Shown here: positions 1 through 11,660 of the stretch, piece after piece
How positions within the stretch are numbered: the first letter of the stretch is position 1
Layout: the number at the start of each line of letters is the position of its first letter
From: Cordilura impudica
Lineage: Eukaryota > Arthropoda > Insecta > Diptera > Scathophagidae
Reading direction: 5' to 3'
NCBI GenBank assembly: GCA_963682025.1
Contig: OY821521.1
Coordinates: 119,451,520 to 119,515,519 of the forward strand
DNA length: 64,000 bases
The notes under the pieces: model-generated
What the model was told of the DNA's origin: nothing
What the model saw: only the letters and a program-made list of their open reading frames with translations
Database searches by the model: none
Translations under genes and position numbers: made by a program

Positions 1-944
1 TCACCTGTTTCAGGTTATCCTGGACATCTACAACCAACTATTTTGTTTGCCATCATCCAATTAATGGCGGTTCATCTTTGGATTCTTATTACTTTGCGAA
101 AGCAAAATAAATTTTCTTTATTATGTATCCTATAATTTCTTTTTAAACTGTCTCACCCCCTAGGAACAGAAATATATTAAACTATAGGCCATCACCGCTT
201 TCCTGGACGCCTAAAACAACAATCACAACAAAGAAAAACCATCAACAACAATTACATCTCAGCAGTGACCTAACTTTCTGTAAAAAAAAATGTGTGAACG
301 GATTTGATATTGGCCACTTGAAGGTGCCTTGTAAACACAGGTATGTGTCTTCGTGATTTTCATTGTTTGCTACTTTGACTAACTCATAAACTCCTTTGGT
401 TCCAGATTACTGATATGACCACTGACTTAGTGTATATAAACAGACGAGAAAAGAGTGTACGCCACGAATAACTCCCAACAAGATTACAATTTGTAGGTAA
501 GTAATTCCAAAAATTTAATTTCCACAATCACAGTACCCAAACATCATTTTACTTTATTTCCTTTCAGGCATATGAATGCAGATCCTGAAAACTGACAACT
601 TACGTTCCGCAGATTATGATGACGGGAAGTATTTAAAAATAAAATATAAAAAAAATCCGGTACTTTGTCAAAATTTTTTTATTATTTTCTTTTCAGGTAT
701 TTCACCGATGAAAGGGATTGGTTTGCGTTACGACGATAGGATGCTAATGCATGAAACTAAAACTATATCATAGGTCAAATCAGTGTATATGGGACTTTCC
801 ACGGGACAATGCATAAAATTCATAATCGCAATAATAAATAGTGTAAAAAGGGACTGCACAAACAAGCACCAAAAATATAAAAACAATTACAAATATTGCA
901 CTAAAGTCTTGTCATTGCCTGTTCCTTAAAACTAATATCACAGA
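1..944. other. Left-edge noncoding region with splice-like signals
   Basis: No convincing coding region is seen here. On the plus strand there are several consensus-looking splice signals: donors near 341 (CAGGTATGT) and 496 (TAGGTAAGT), and pyrimidine-rich acceptors ending near 404, 567 and 695. They would define small exons such as 404-495 and 568-630, but no long reading frame joins them. The region lies where the 3' LTR of the adjacent minus-strand gypsy element should be. I could not match it to sequence on the other side of that element, so no LTR is called. It may be a host untranslated region or an unrecognised LTR. Confidence 0.3.
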
Positions 945-3900
945 TTATTGCTTTATGTCCTTCGCGTGGAAAATACCAAGACTCTTGCATTGCATAGTTT
1001 CCATTTCATACATATTGTTCCCTATCACCTTACGAACTCTACATTTCCTAAACTTTGGAGCAAATTTAGCATTGAAGCTCTTTCTGAAGTCATTTTGGAC
1101 GAAATTCCGGAGAAATACTTCTTGATCAGGTTTGAAATGCACCTCTCTACTATGCTTATTATATTGCTTTTCGCCTTTTTCGTATGCTTTATGCAAATTA
1201 TCTTTTATAGACTGACGGATTAATTGTAACTTGTCTTTCCTTTCCAGGATTTCAATTTCTGCGTCACCTAGAGCTTGTAACTTTCTGGCCAACTCATAGT
1301 CCGGTCCAGAATTATACATTTGCTGACCAAATACGGCAAAATACGGACTTGTACCTATGGCCTCGTGTATGGAACTACGTAATGAGCATTCGATACCGGA
1401 TAAATGGCTGTCCCAATCCCGATGATCGCCCTCTAGATAAGCCCTTATGCCCGCCAAGACAGATTGATTTACCCTTTCTGAGGCATTCGATTGTGGTGCA
1501 TAAACAGCTGTTTTTATATGATTTATTTTATACGCATTAATCATCTGCTGAAACTCTTTGGACACAAACTGCTTTCCATTATCGGAATGTATTATTTCCG
1601 GCGTACCAAAGGTGTGGAAAACATATCGAACTAAATAATCTACCACTAGCATCGAGGTGGCTTCACGCATAGGCTTTAAAAACACGAACTTCGAGAAATG
1701 GTCCAAGACGACAAACACATAAGCGTTGCCGGATTTGGAGCGTGGATATTTCCCTAAAAAATCTATATATCCCCATCTTCGGTCGCATTTCAAAATTTGA
1801 AGACTTTGATTCTTTACATGTATTACAATTCTTTATGTAATTTTTTACATAATTTACCATTTTAGGCCAATAATAAAATTTCCTGATTCTATACAACGTC
1901 TTAGAAATTCCTCCGTGCGAAGCTGTCTCTTCATCATGATACTTTGCAATGATTGTGGTTATTAAGTTTTCCGGCACCCAGAGTTTCCTCTCAAGACCGC
2001 TATCATCTTTAGAAAATGAAGTTTTCTTATAAACGATACCCTCCTCAATCTTCAAGTCAGGTAAACGTGATTTGTTCTCTACTGTACGTACAATATCCCT
2101 ATATTCTTCCGAATCAAATTCTGTAGTTTCAAACCCTAATAACCCAACTTCATCCACTTCTAGATTTTCAACTGCCCTAGACAACATATCTGCAACTACA
2201 TTTTCAGAACCTTTACGGTGCTCGATATGAAAATTGTATGCCTGGAGCTGCAGTGACCACCGCGCTAACCTGCCACTCAAGTCCTTGAGACTCATAAGCC
2301 ATTTTAAGCTGGCGTGGTCGGTAATTATGGTGAATTCCATCAGTTCTATGTACGGACGGAATCTTTTGACAGCAAGTACTGCCGCTAAACATTCTTTCTC
2401 CGTTACGGTGTAATTTTGTTGCGCACCATTCAGCTTCTGGGAGTAAAATGCAATGGGCCTGTCATTGTTCGCTTCATCCTTCTGAAACAACACGGCACCA
2501 ACACCAATATGCGAGGCGTCGCATTGTACATAAAAGGGTCGTTTAAAGTCTGGATGGACTAAAACGGGTGCTGTTGTCAATGCCTTTTTTAACTCATAAA
2601 ATGCCTGGAGTGCTGAATCTGTCATACAAAATTTTAATCCCTTTTTTAATGTATCGCTTAAGGGAGCTGATATAACGGCGAAGTCTTTGATAAACCGCCG
2701 ATACCAACCGGCAGTCCCCAAGAAGCTACGAACTTGTCTTGACGTCTTTGGTATGGGTATATTTTCAATAGCCTCAATCTTCCCCGGGTCCGTTCGAAGA
2801 GTACCTCCCCCTATCACAAAACCAAGGTATTTTAATTGTTTGAAACAAAATATGCTCTTACTCATTCCTATCGTTAAATTTGCTTTACTTAAACAGGATG
2901 CCACTTCTTTTAACAACAACATATGATAATCGAAATCTTTAGATATCACAAGCAGATCGTCTAAGTAAATAAAGACATTGTTCTTCAACCTCTGTGGGAT
3001 GACTTTATCCATGAGTCTGCAGAGTCTTTGCGCCGCATTACAGAGACCGAAGGGCATTACCGTATATTGGTAATGTGGCCTCCCCGGAATAGTTAATTCC
3101 CTACACTTTGCCTCTAAATCGATTTGCCAAAATGCAAATTTGAGATCAACACTGCTTATATATATCTATCCTGCTGAGGATTCCTTCGATATTTTGTATC
3201 GGATAAGCATCCTTAATCGTGAGATCATTGAGTCTCCTGGCATCCAAACACAGGCGATTTTTACCCGGTTTACACACCAGGGTTACCCGATTGTTCCAAG
3301 CGCTTTCACTTTCCTCAATGACTCCTAACGCTAACATCTTATCAATTTCCTCATATAGCAGCTCCTGAACCTTTGGAGACACAGGATAATGTCTTTCCTT
3401 GAATGGTACTGAATTCGGCATTAGTTGGATATTATGAATCTCCAAGTGAGTTTTACCCAAACCATCCCTTTCGAATGTTTTAAATAAATCTTTAATTTTA
3501 TTTAGTTTTTGTTCCTGCCTCGCATTTAATTTGTGTCTTTCGGGCTCCTGCTCAGGTATCGGTTCTAGACTTAGATTTATTTTGGCCATGTCTATTTCAT
3601 CTACATCCAATACATCTGGAGCTAAATTAAATATACGCCAGAAATCAATTCCTAAGTATGCTACTTGCTCTAACGAAGGACACAAATAAAAACACATCTT
3701 ATGCTCTTGTCCCCGGTACCTCACTGTGAGAAAACTTTTACCAATAACTCTATGGGACTTTCCAGCAGCTGTGAATACACTGGAGTTATACCTATCCGCT
3801 TTGACACCTATCTCTACTAACAGCTGTTGGCAACCCTTTCCTAAAATACTCACAGAAGCACCAGTATCTAATAAGCCTTTAATTTTTTTATTTTTCAGTA

Positions 3901-4212
3901 AAATTTCTGCGAAAACCCGAGGATCTCCATTATCTACAGCTACTACCGATGATATTACAGATCTTCTTGTAGCTTTTCGCTTGGCATAACGCGTCCTGGC
4001 TTTCTGAACTTTTCCTGTAATAATTCCTACTGCTTCGTTATCATACTGATTAAAAATCCTATTTCTAACTGCTATATAATTTTTTAATCTGGCCTCATAC
4101 GATGTGTATGGCCGTTTATTCTTTATGTTGGGTACTGTATAGCTATTATGGTGCTTAGATAAAATACTAGTTTTTATTTTGTTGCAGATTTTCGGTCATT
4201 GTACCTACACAT
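945..4212 (-). pseudogene. pol: Pol polyprotein of Ty3/gypsy retrotransposon, two frameshifts
   Basis: The frame opens at an ATG at 4212, 10 bases past the gag stop. It encodes an aspartic protease (LLDTGAS, near 3865) and then reverse transcriptase. A frameshift near 3155, in a TATATA run just before the first catalytic Asp motif (SSVDLKFAFW), moves the rest to another frame. That second frame has MPFGLCNA, the YLDD active site and an RNase H domain ending in an ADMLSRA motif. The integrase HHCC finger is near 1830-1930. A second frameshift near 1770, again beside ATATA, precedes the DDE core (Asp in HSDNGKQF, Glu in NASERVN). The last frame ends at 945. The protein would copy element RNA and integrate the DNA. 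Confidence 0.88.
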
Positions 4213-4222
4213 CGGGTGTTAC

Positions 4223-6067
4223 TTACGTTTGTGTGGAGCGCGACTCCCCCGTGTTTGCCACGCCCCTCTGCCTGTTTCCCTGGCTACAATTGGGACATTT
4301 GGGAGTTATCGTTCGCTCCAAACCACACTTGAAACAAAAAATGTTTCGAATTTTCGATTCACACTCCATGTAAGTATGACCTGGCACCCTGCAGTTCCAG
4401 CATTTCAATTCCCTCTCACGCTGAGCTAACGCGTCGACCATAACTACATCAGCATTGTTATCATACACTTCATTGACATCCTCATACACTTCATTGACAT
4501 CCTCATACACTTCATTCACATTGTGACGGTTTGGGAATCGCGTGTTCTGCGGTGGTGGTAATGACCTGACATCACGTTTAGGGAATCTTAACTCTATTTC
4601 TTTACACTCTTCCCTCAACTGTTCAATACTATAGATTGTCATAGGATATATCATTCGCACAAGATTCTCCCTAAGATTTCCTTTCAATATTTTAATCAAT
4701 TCGTAATCTGGAATAGGCGTACGAAGTCTAGCTCTAAGGGTCAACATAGTGTGAAAGTACCCATCTATTGACTCCCCTACTTGCTGCTTCTTTTCTACTA
4801 ATTCCCTCATTATTTCAAAATCAGTTCTAGTCGACTGGTATTGTTTTAAAAGGCTGTAACGCAAAGTAGGCCAATCCAAGGGCGTGGTATTGTTTTGCAA
4901 ATCCATATTGCTTCCATTATTTCTTGTATTTACTGCATTATTATACGTTTGCACATACAACCAATACCAATCCTTTGGATGACCCCTTAATAAGATATGA
5001 AAATCACGCAATACCTCCTGCCAAGGAATTGCATAATGAGCCTGCAAATATTCGATGCGAAATATAAAATCTTCAATTGTTGGCGTACGGCCACCATCAA
5101 AAACTAAGTTCCACCTATCTATCCTAATCTTTCCCTCTACCGGTAATACATTTTTCGGAGCAATTACGTTGCTAAAAACCGGACCCGTAGTCAGAATATT
5201 TGAAAAACGACCTTCCTCAGCAACCCGATTTCTACCATTAGTGTCAACAGATGCTGTTCGTTTTTGTGGAATTTGTTGATTAATATAAGGCGGTAATGTT
5301 TGGTTATTACCAGGCATTGTATTATACTGACAGGTATTCGGTGGGTGATTTTGTTGGTAATTACCAGTTTGAGCCCGTTGGTAACCATTCGGTGGAATTT
5401 GTTGGTAGTTAGATTGAAAATTAGGGTGATTTGAATTCGGTACAAATTGTTGAAAACTATTCTGTTGATACTGTGGTTGAACTGTACTAGGTGGTAGTTG
5501 AAATCCCGGAATTCCTTCCCTTCTAACCGTTTCTCTAGCACCTTCGATTCCCTGTCCAGACATACTTCTACCTGACCTGGTATCAAACGGATTTTCAGCC
5601 AAATTTCTACCCTCTTTTAAAGGTTTAATTACTTCATTGACGTCGTTCATGAAACTTTTGAAACCTTCCTTCATAGTAGTTAAAACCCACTTAGACATTT
5701 CAAGTCTAATGTTTTCACTCGCTTCCTTTAAAGCACTACCGATTTCCTGTCTCAGTTCCGGTGGGAAGTGTTGGTTGGTTTCCACTTCGTCGCCTTCCGA
5801 CATATCTAGTAAGTCCCCGTCAGTATTCGGTTCAACTCGCGACCCAGCTTTATTTATGGTTGCAGCCAAATCTGCTACTTTTGGGTTCTCATATATAGAA
5901 GCTCGCCTGTGAGGTGTATTTTCTGAACTTTCCTGTCTCTGACTATCAAACTGTAAATCTTTCCGCGCTCTACGTTTCCTTTCAGACTCGCTTGCGACGG
6001 GAGAGCGTTGGACTATTGATTGCCGCCCTACCACAAATCGCTCACTTCGCTGCTTTTCAGCTGACAT
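4223..6067 (-). CDS. gag: Gag polyprotein of Ty3/gypsy retrotransposon
   Basis: Intact 614-residue frame starting at an ATG at 6067. The N-terminal third is charged and serine-rich. Residues about 190-290 are rich in N and Q, and the middle (about 320-500) resembles a retrotransposon Gag capsid domain with conserved W, F and L positions. Near the C terminus is a CCHC zinc knuckle (CX2CX4HX4C, about residues 556-569), followed by a second cysteine cluster with two CX2C pairs (about 578-594). Gag forms the particle that packages element RNA in the cytoplasm. Between capsid and knuckle, a 7-residue unit (VNEVYED-like) is repeated three times. Pol begins 10 bases after the gag stop in another frame, so pol may be made by reinitiation or frameshifting. 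Confidence 0.9.
   Translation of the reverse strand: MSAEKQRSERFVVGRQSIVQRSPVASESERKRRARKDLQFDSQRQESSENTPHRRASIYENPKVADLAATINKAGSRVEPNTDGDLLDMSEGDEVETNQHFPPELRQEIGSALKEASENIRLEMSKWVLTTMKEGFKSFMNDVNEVIKPLKEGRNLAENPFDTRSGRSMSGQGIEGARETVRREGIPGFQLPPSTVQPQYQQNSFQQFVPNSNHPNFQSNYQQIPPNGYQRAQTGNYQQNHPPNTCQYNTMPGNNQTLPPYINQQIPQKRTASVDTNGRNRVAEEGRFSNILTTGPVFSNVIAPKNVLPVEGKIRIDRWNLVFDGGRTPTIEDFIFRIEYLQAHYAIPWQEVLRDFHILLRGHPKDWYWLYVQTYNNAVNTRNNGSNMDLQNNTTPLDWPTLRYSLLKQYQSTRTDFEIMRELVEKKQQVGESIDGYFHTMLTLRARLRTPIPDYELIKILKGNLRENLVRMIYPMTIYSIEQLREECKEIELRFPKRDVRSLPPPQNTRFPNRHNVNEVYEDVNEVYEDVNEVYDNNADVVMVDALAQRERELKCWNCRVPGHTYMECESKIRNIFCFKCGLERTITPKCPNCSQGNRQRGVANTGESRSTQT
4461..4523 (-). repeat. In-frame 21-bp triplicate repeat inside gag
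   Basis: Three head-to-tail copies of a 21-bp unit (4461-4481, 4482-4502, 4503-4523). The first two are identical and the third differs at its right end. The unit length keeps the frame and encodes a repeated acidic heptapeptide just before the zinc knuckle. This looks like recent replication slippage in the element. Confidence 0.9.
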
Positions 6068-6870
6068 TGCAATTATTAACGAAATAGTTACAATTGAGAC
6101 ATCAAATAAAAAATAAAAAAATCCAAAATAAACAACAACAACGGTTTGTAAAACAATGTTTAAAGCTATAACTGTTAATTATTTATATCTATATATATAT
6201 ATATATATATTTTTTTATGTGTGTTAACATGTATCGTATATCGGTGACAACAAATTTTAGGTTTGTTAACATGTATCGTATATCGGTGACAACAAATAAA
6301 TTTGGACAAATTAAATATCTATCCTTAATGCTAGCTTCCTTAAAATCTATATCACAGCTCTATTTTATTGTACCATAAATACAATCAAATGTAAAAAAAA
6401 CTAAAAATTTCACCCTTATTACCCTCTATTGCAATTATCCCTAATTAACAGTGCTGCATATGCTCTGTATTTGGCATACGGCCACTGCTATCTTTTTTTT
6501 ATTTTATTTTACATAAAATAAAGCTACATTGAATCTACCAATCAAAGGCCTTTATTTTATTACTATTGTAACTAAAGTTGGAAAAAGTAAGTACAAAAAA
6601 AAAACAGACGGACATTAAAACTCAAAAAATATCACTTTTGTTGCGGGTCGGGTAAGCCACTCAAAATTTTTCTAAGTCGACCAAAAAAAATTTTGCGTGG
6701 CGGAGGTTTAACGAAGACCTGAAAGCGCGTCCGGGAGTGCTTTGTCCGCCCATGGATCGGACGAAAAAACCAGTCCCCATAGTATATTGTTTTTTTTTTA
6801 GTAGTGTTAAGAGTTTGGTTAGTATTTTGTTTATTTTTTTTGTTTGGTTAGTTGGGTTAGTGGTGTTAAT
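6068..6870. other. Noncoding gap with TA run and duplicated 34-bp motif
   Basis: No gene is supported. The stretch next to gag should hold the retrotransposon leader, primer-binding site and 5' LTR, but none could be identified. It contains a pure TA run (about 6189-6211) and two copies of a 34-bp unit starting TGTTAACATGTATCG (6222-6255 and 6264-6297). Further right, 6600-6870 has a GC-richer segment around 6700-6780 that could belong to a minus-strand transcript cut by the Helentron-like element starting at 6871. A 73-residue minus-strand frame there is not recognisable. Confidence 0.5.
6222..6297. repeat. Duplicated 34-bp motif, 42-bp period
   Basis: A 34-bp sequence beginning TGTTAACATGTATCG occurs at 6222-6255 and again, unchanged, at 6264-6297. 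It directly follows the TA run. It could be a short tandem array inside the untranslated leader or LTR of the gypsy element. Confidence 0.85.
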
Positions 6871-9225
6871 TATACCCTCCACTCCAGTGTGCAGAGGGTA
6901 TATATAAGTTTGTCATTCCGTTTGTAATAATTAGAAAAAAAAATTTGGACCCCATAAAATATATATATTTGTGATCCTTATAACAACCGGAGTTGATATA
7001 GCGATGTCCGTCTGTCCGTCTGTGGAAATCACGATGACGGCATCAATCGGGCAGCTAGGGTGCTCGTTGGCATAAAAAATGATTCATTAACATCCTGAAA
7101 AGTTTGCTATTTAAAATCGGTCGATTAGGGCCCGAGATTTGAATGAAGAACTAAAAAAAGTCTTGAAAAAATATAATTTTCTATGTTGTTCTTGTCACGA
7201 TCACGCCCTCAATAGGATAGCTAGGGTGATAATTTTTAGTGAGAATGATTCACCAAATTCATGGGAAGATTTCTACTTCAAAAATCATTAAAATCGGTGG
7301 AACAGGTCCAGGTAAATCTATGAAAAATTAAAAAAAAAATGAAAAACATGATGTTTCCATATTGTTCCTGTTGTTATTCTAAATGTTGCATTGTTGTCAT
7401 AGCTAGACTTGTTGTTTTTGTGGTCGTTGTGGTAATAATATAATAAAAACAAACCCTTTGTACATTTTTTTGTGAACTCTGGTAGAAAATTTTAAAAGTT
7501 TCCATTGTTTTGGCATCACTAAAAAAATTTGTTAGATCATTTCTGTCATTGCCACGAGCCTGCATGCAAAATTTCAGATCGATTGGCTCACGGGAAAGGG
7601 GCTAAAAATCGATCCAAAATTTTGTCGACAAGCAGACACTACCAGTTAATATAAAGGCAGTAAATAAAGGGAGTAAAAGTTCACCAATAATTTAAAAAAC
7701 AAATTTTTATGTGTTAATTTATTTAAAGAAAAAAATAATTAAATGAAATAGTAATAATAAAAAAAAAAATAATATACAATACAAAAAAAAAAGAATATAT
7801 AAATAAAATAAAATAAAGATAAATGCATTCATAGCATTATAATACATATAAAAGGTCAATGTTTTCTAACCGTAACCGTAACGAGTCAGTTGTTTTTTTT
7901 TACATGAAAATCATTTAAAACAGTTACCGAACGTAACCGGAACGTCCCAATACTTTTCATGTGAAAAAAAGGCTGACACGTTACGTAACAGTTACATGTC
8001 GCTAACTTGTTCTTTACACAGGCTACTGCTTTTGCAGCCAACTTCAAGTCTATTTATATAGTTTCGTAAGCATAACTGATAAAATTGTTTCTATTATTTT
8101 TTGCTGTAAGTAATAAATTATAAATATACTGAATTTGCAAACTAAAATGGATACATATATTGGAGGTGCTTTAATACAAAAGAGTTAACGAAACAAAATC
8201 AAAAAAAAAAAACAACTCTACAACATCAACAATGGCAGTCATATGTTCTTCAAATAGAAAAAAAAAAACTGCAAGTGTGTTTTGTTGGCTACAAAACAAA
8301 AATAGTGTTGACAATATAACAAAAAATATGTAAATGAAGTTAGTGCTATGAAATATTTTATTTTGTTTAAAAAAAATCGCAAAATGAAAGGCTATAATTC
8401 CATTAATAATCAAAAGGCGTTAAACTAATTTATTTATTTTTACGTTGTACTAATGCATTTTAAATAAGTAAAAGTAATTGTATATTTAAATAAAAATGCA
8501 TTTGTATTATATGTTGCTGTCGTATTCAGAAAAATCAAGTAGCTGACTATACGACTACAAATGCTGCTGCCAGCAGTCGTCTATGTGTTTCATTCATGAT
8601 GTTGCATTTTTTTGCGAGCAATACTTACATATATTCTAAATAAAGAAATAATAGTTCTTTTCATACTGCGAAATCTATACAAATATATGTACAAATACTA
8701 TATGTCAAATTTCAAATCTGCAATAATTGATACATTTTTGAAAGAAAATTGTATAATATGAAATGTCTTTAATTTATTTCATAGAAAACAATTTTTTGAG
8801 GTGCGTGGATTTTCTATATTTACTGTTTTACTATTTTCGTAATGAGGTTAAATGAGTTAAAAAGAATTTAAAATATTTGAAAATATTAGGTGAGGATCCT
8901 CAAGATGTAATATACGATCGGTCTAAAACTTTTCACTTAGAGCCACAGTTAAATTCGAAACAACAAAAACCCATATATTTTGTGCATAAAGTTTAACATT
9001 AAATGTGCTTTTCTAAAATGTCTATATATTTTTTTCTCATTCATTTCTGACCATCTTCAATGTAAATTTACCAAAGTTTTTTTTATTGCAATATGTATAT
9101 AAAACTTAAAAATTTAATATTTTTTATTGTGTATTAACTTATTATTCTGCGATTTTCATTACATCACAAAATGTTACAAATTGGCACTACTGTTTCAAAA
9201 ACAGAAAACTTCTAAATCAGTTGAA

Positions 9226-9776
9226 AACAGTTGATCTGTAAAACTGTGTGTGAAATTGTGTCAAATAAAATTACAAATATTAATAAATATAATAATACAT
9301 ATATATATATATTTTATTAATTTTGTTAAGAATTAGCACAAAATTGATTTTCCATTTTGCATTTCATTTTTAAAGAATTCTGCCATATTTTGTTAAAGGG
9401 AAAATCCATTTTTGTTATATTAAAAAAAAACAGACTTGCATTTAATTTTTCCGTGACTGCCTCAATAATTGCGTAGATGCCACCACAATATTTTTTCTAA
9501 TTAAAACAGTTGATCTGTAAAACTGTGTGTGAAATTGTGTCAAATAAAATTACAAATATTAATAAATTAATAATACATATATATATTTTAATAATTTTGT
9601 TAAGAATTAGCACAAAATTGATTTTCCATTTTGCATTTCATTTATAAAGAATTCTGCCATATTTTGTTAAAGGGAAAATCCATTTTTGTTATATTAAAAA
9701 AAACAGACTTGCATTTAATTTTTCCGTGACTGCCTCAATAATTGCGTAGATGCCACCACAATATTTTTTCTAATTA
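9226..9776. repeat. Tandem duplication (about 280 bp x 2) in Helentron copy 1
   Basis: A block starting AACAGTTGATCTGTAAAACT occurs at about 9226-9505 and again at 9506-9776. Helentron copy 2 has it only once (about 30703-30980). The two units differ by small length changes in A and TA runs. Copy 1 gained, or copy 2 lost, one unit after the copies separated. Confidence 0.85.
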
Positions 9777-10042
9777 AATATTAACCAATATCTAACTAGA
9801 ATTATGATTTATTCTGACTAAAAAGTTCCAATTAAAAGTTATTCATCCCAATTATGAATATTCTCAAGGAATTTCTTTCTCACGGAAAATACATTTCTCG
9901 AGAAAAAAATTCCTCCAATTATAAATTCCGCGTGAACAAAAAATGATTAACTGGCATCATCGAATTTCGAAGCCAATTGCTTTGCTTATTGACAATTTAT
10001 TTTCTATTTTTTGTGTGTGTGCAAACGACCCTACAATAAATG

Positions 10043-10791
10043 TCCCAATAAACATTTTTGTTTGCTATCAACTTGAGGTGCATTTGAGATCAAATACATT
10101 TCTCAAATCTCCAACGTTAATTCTCAAATGCCCTCAATAGTTCAAATATAGTCTTCTCAACTTAAAAGGCACATTTTTTATATGGCGATTTTCATAGTTA
10201 TCAAATTGAGAAATTTGTGATTCTCAACTTGATAGCAAAGAAATATTTCCAATCGGTATCAAATGGAAGGTACGGAATTGCCATATTATACTAATTTTAG
10301 AAATGAAAACAATGTACTTTTTTTAATGTTTCAATTTAATTTCATTATATATTTAACATTACTATGTACATATTTAACATTAAATGTACATATTATGTAC
10401 ATTTTTTAAAATCTAGAATTAAAAATAAATGAATTAATTAGTTGTACATTTTTTGAAAAATTCGACAAAAAGCAGAAATAATTAAAAATATATCAATGAT
10501 TTATTTGTACTTTTTTGGCATTTTTTAATTTAATTTATTATTTATGACATATTTAAATAATATCTCAGACTTAACACAAATCGTATTCAAGTTGAAAAAA
10601 TGTTTGGTCTCAAGTGGAGAAAAGTGTTGGATATCCAATTGAGAGTAAAAATGTTTCTCAAAGATTGGAAAAAATGTTAAGTCTCAACTTGATGTCAAGT
10701 TGAAAGCAAACAAGGAGAAAAATTGTTCAACCCAAGTTGAGAATTACATTTGACATCAATTTAAGAACTTAATATTTCAATGCATACTGGG
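10043..10791. mobile_element. Foldback-type insertion carried inside Helentron copy 1
   Basis: The segment begins CCCAATAAACATT and ends with the near-complement AATGCATACTGGG. Near both ends it has many copies of a TCAACTTGA-type motif in both orientations, including a palindrome with two 9-bp arms near 10695. It has no coding potential. The same segment is in Helentron copy 2 (31721-32503), so it was present before the copies spread. I see no clear target-site duplication. Superfamily unknown. Confidence 0.55.
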
Positions 10792-10871
10792 GAATGACCG
10801 AAACTAACACATAAACAGTTTTTTCCTATTTGAAAAACATATGACTGTCATTGTCGCTGTTGTAGAGTTGT

Positions 10872-11660
10872 TATACCCTCCACTCCAGTGTGCAGAGGGT
10901 ATATATAAGTTTGTCATTCCGTTTGTAATAATTAGAAAAAAAATTTTGGACCCCATAAAATTTATATATTTGTGATCCTTATAACAACCGGAGTTGATAT
11001 AGCGATGTCCGTCTGTCCGTCTGTGGAAATCACGATGACGGCATCAATCCGGCAGCTAGGGTACTCGTTGACATAAGAATGATTCACTAACATCCTGAGA
11101 AGTTTGCTATTTAAAATCGTCCAAATCGGTCGATTAGGGCCCGAGATTTGAATGAAGAACTAAAAAAGTCTTGAAAAAAAAATAATTTTCTATGTTGTTC
11201 TTGTCACGATCACGCCCTCAATAGTGCAGCTACAGTGATCATTTTTAGTGAGAATGATTCACCAAATTCATGGAAAGATTTCTACTTCAAAAATCATTAA
11301 AATCGGTGGAACAGGTCCAGGGAAATCTCTGAAAAAGTAAAAAAAAAATGAAAAACATGATATTTCTATATTGTTCTTGTTGTTATTCTAAATGTTGCAT
11401 TGTTTTCATAGCTGGACTTGTTGTTTTTGTGGTCGTTATGGTAATAATATAACAAAAACAAACCCTTTGTACATTTTTTTATCAACTCTGGTAGAAAAAT
11501 TTTAAAGTTTCCATTGTTTTGGGATCATTGCCACAAGCCTGCCTGCAAAATTTCAGATCGATTGGGTCATGGGAAAGTGGTTAAAATCGATCCAAAATTT
11601 TTTCGACAAGCAGACACTACGAGTTAATATAAAGGGAGTAAAAATTCACCAACATCTAAA
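10872..11660 (+). repeat. Second Helentron 5'-end block inside copy 1
   Basis: This repeats the 5' part of the element (6871 to about 7680): the same TATACCCTCC start, GTCY microsatellite and following blocks, with scattered substitutions and a short deletion near 11520. Copy 2 has the equivalent at 32584. The element is thus a composite with two 5' ends and one 3' end, either from nested insertion or from read-through of a neighbouring copy. Confidence 0.85.

Larger units (their letters stand above)
945..6067 (-). mobile_element. Ty3/gypsy LTR retrotransposon, internal region (gag-pol)
   Basis: Reading on the minus strand, gag (6067-4223) is followed by pol (4212-945) in the order protease, reverse transcriptase, RNase H, integrase. 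That order and the motifs are those of Ty3/gypsy elements. No envelope gene lies downstream of the integrase. Terminal repeats could not be recognised by eye in either flank, so the outer limits are those of the coding part only. Pol is broken by two frameshifts, both beside short TA runs (near 3155 and 1770), so this copy is not autonomous as sequenced. Confidence 0.9.

Noticed and set aside
1..944. 3' LTR of the gypsy element
   Set aside because: No matching sequence found on the other side of the element, so an LTR cannot be supported.
945..6067. Envelope gene (errantivirus-like) of the gypsy element
   Set aside because: No frame follows the integrase on the minus strand; the element is gag-pol only.
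6661..6882. 73-codon minus-strand frame left of Helentron copy 1
   Set aside because: Part lies inside the Helentron start and the rest has no similarity I recognise; kept only as a possible transcript region.
7000..7030. CRISPR-like or satellite array (GTCC/GTCT repeats)
   Set aside because: Only about two 8-bp units without spacers; it is the microsatellite normal for DINE/mini-me elements.
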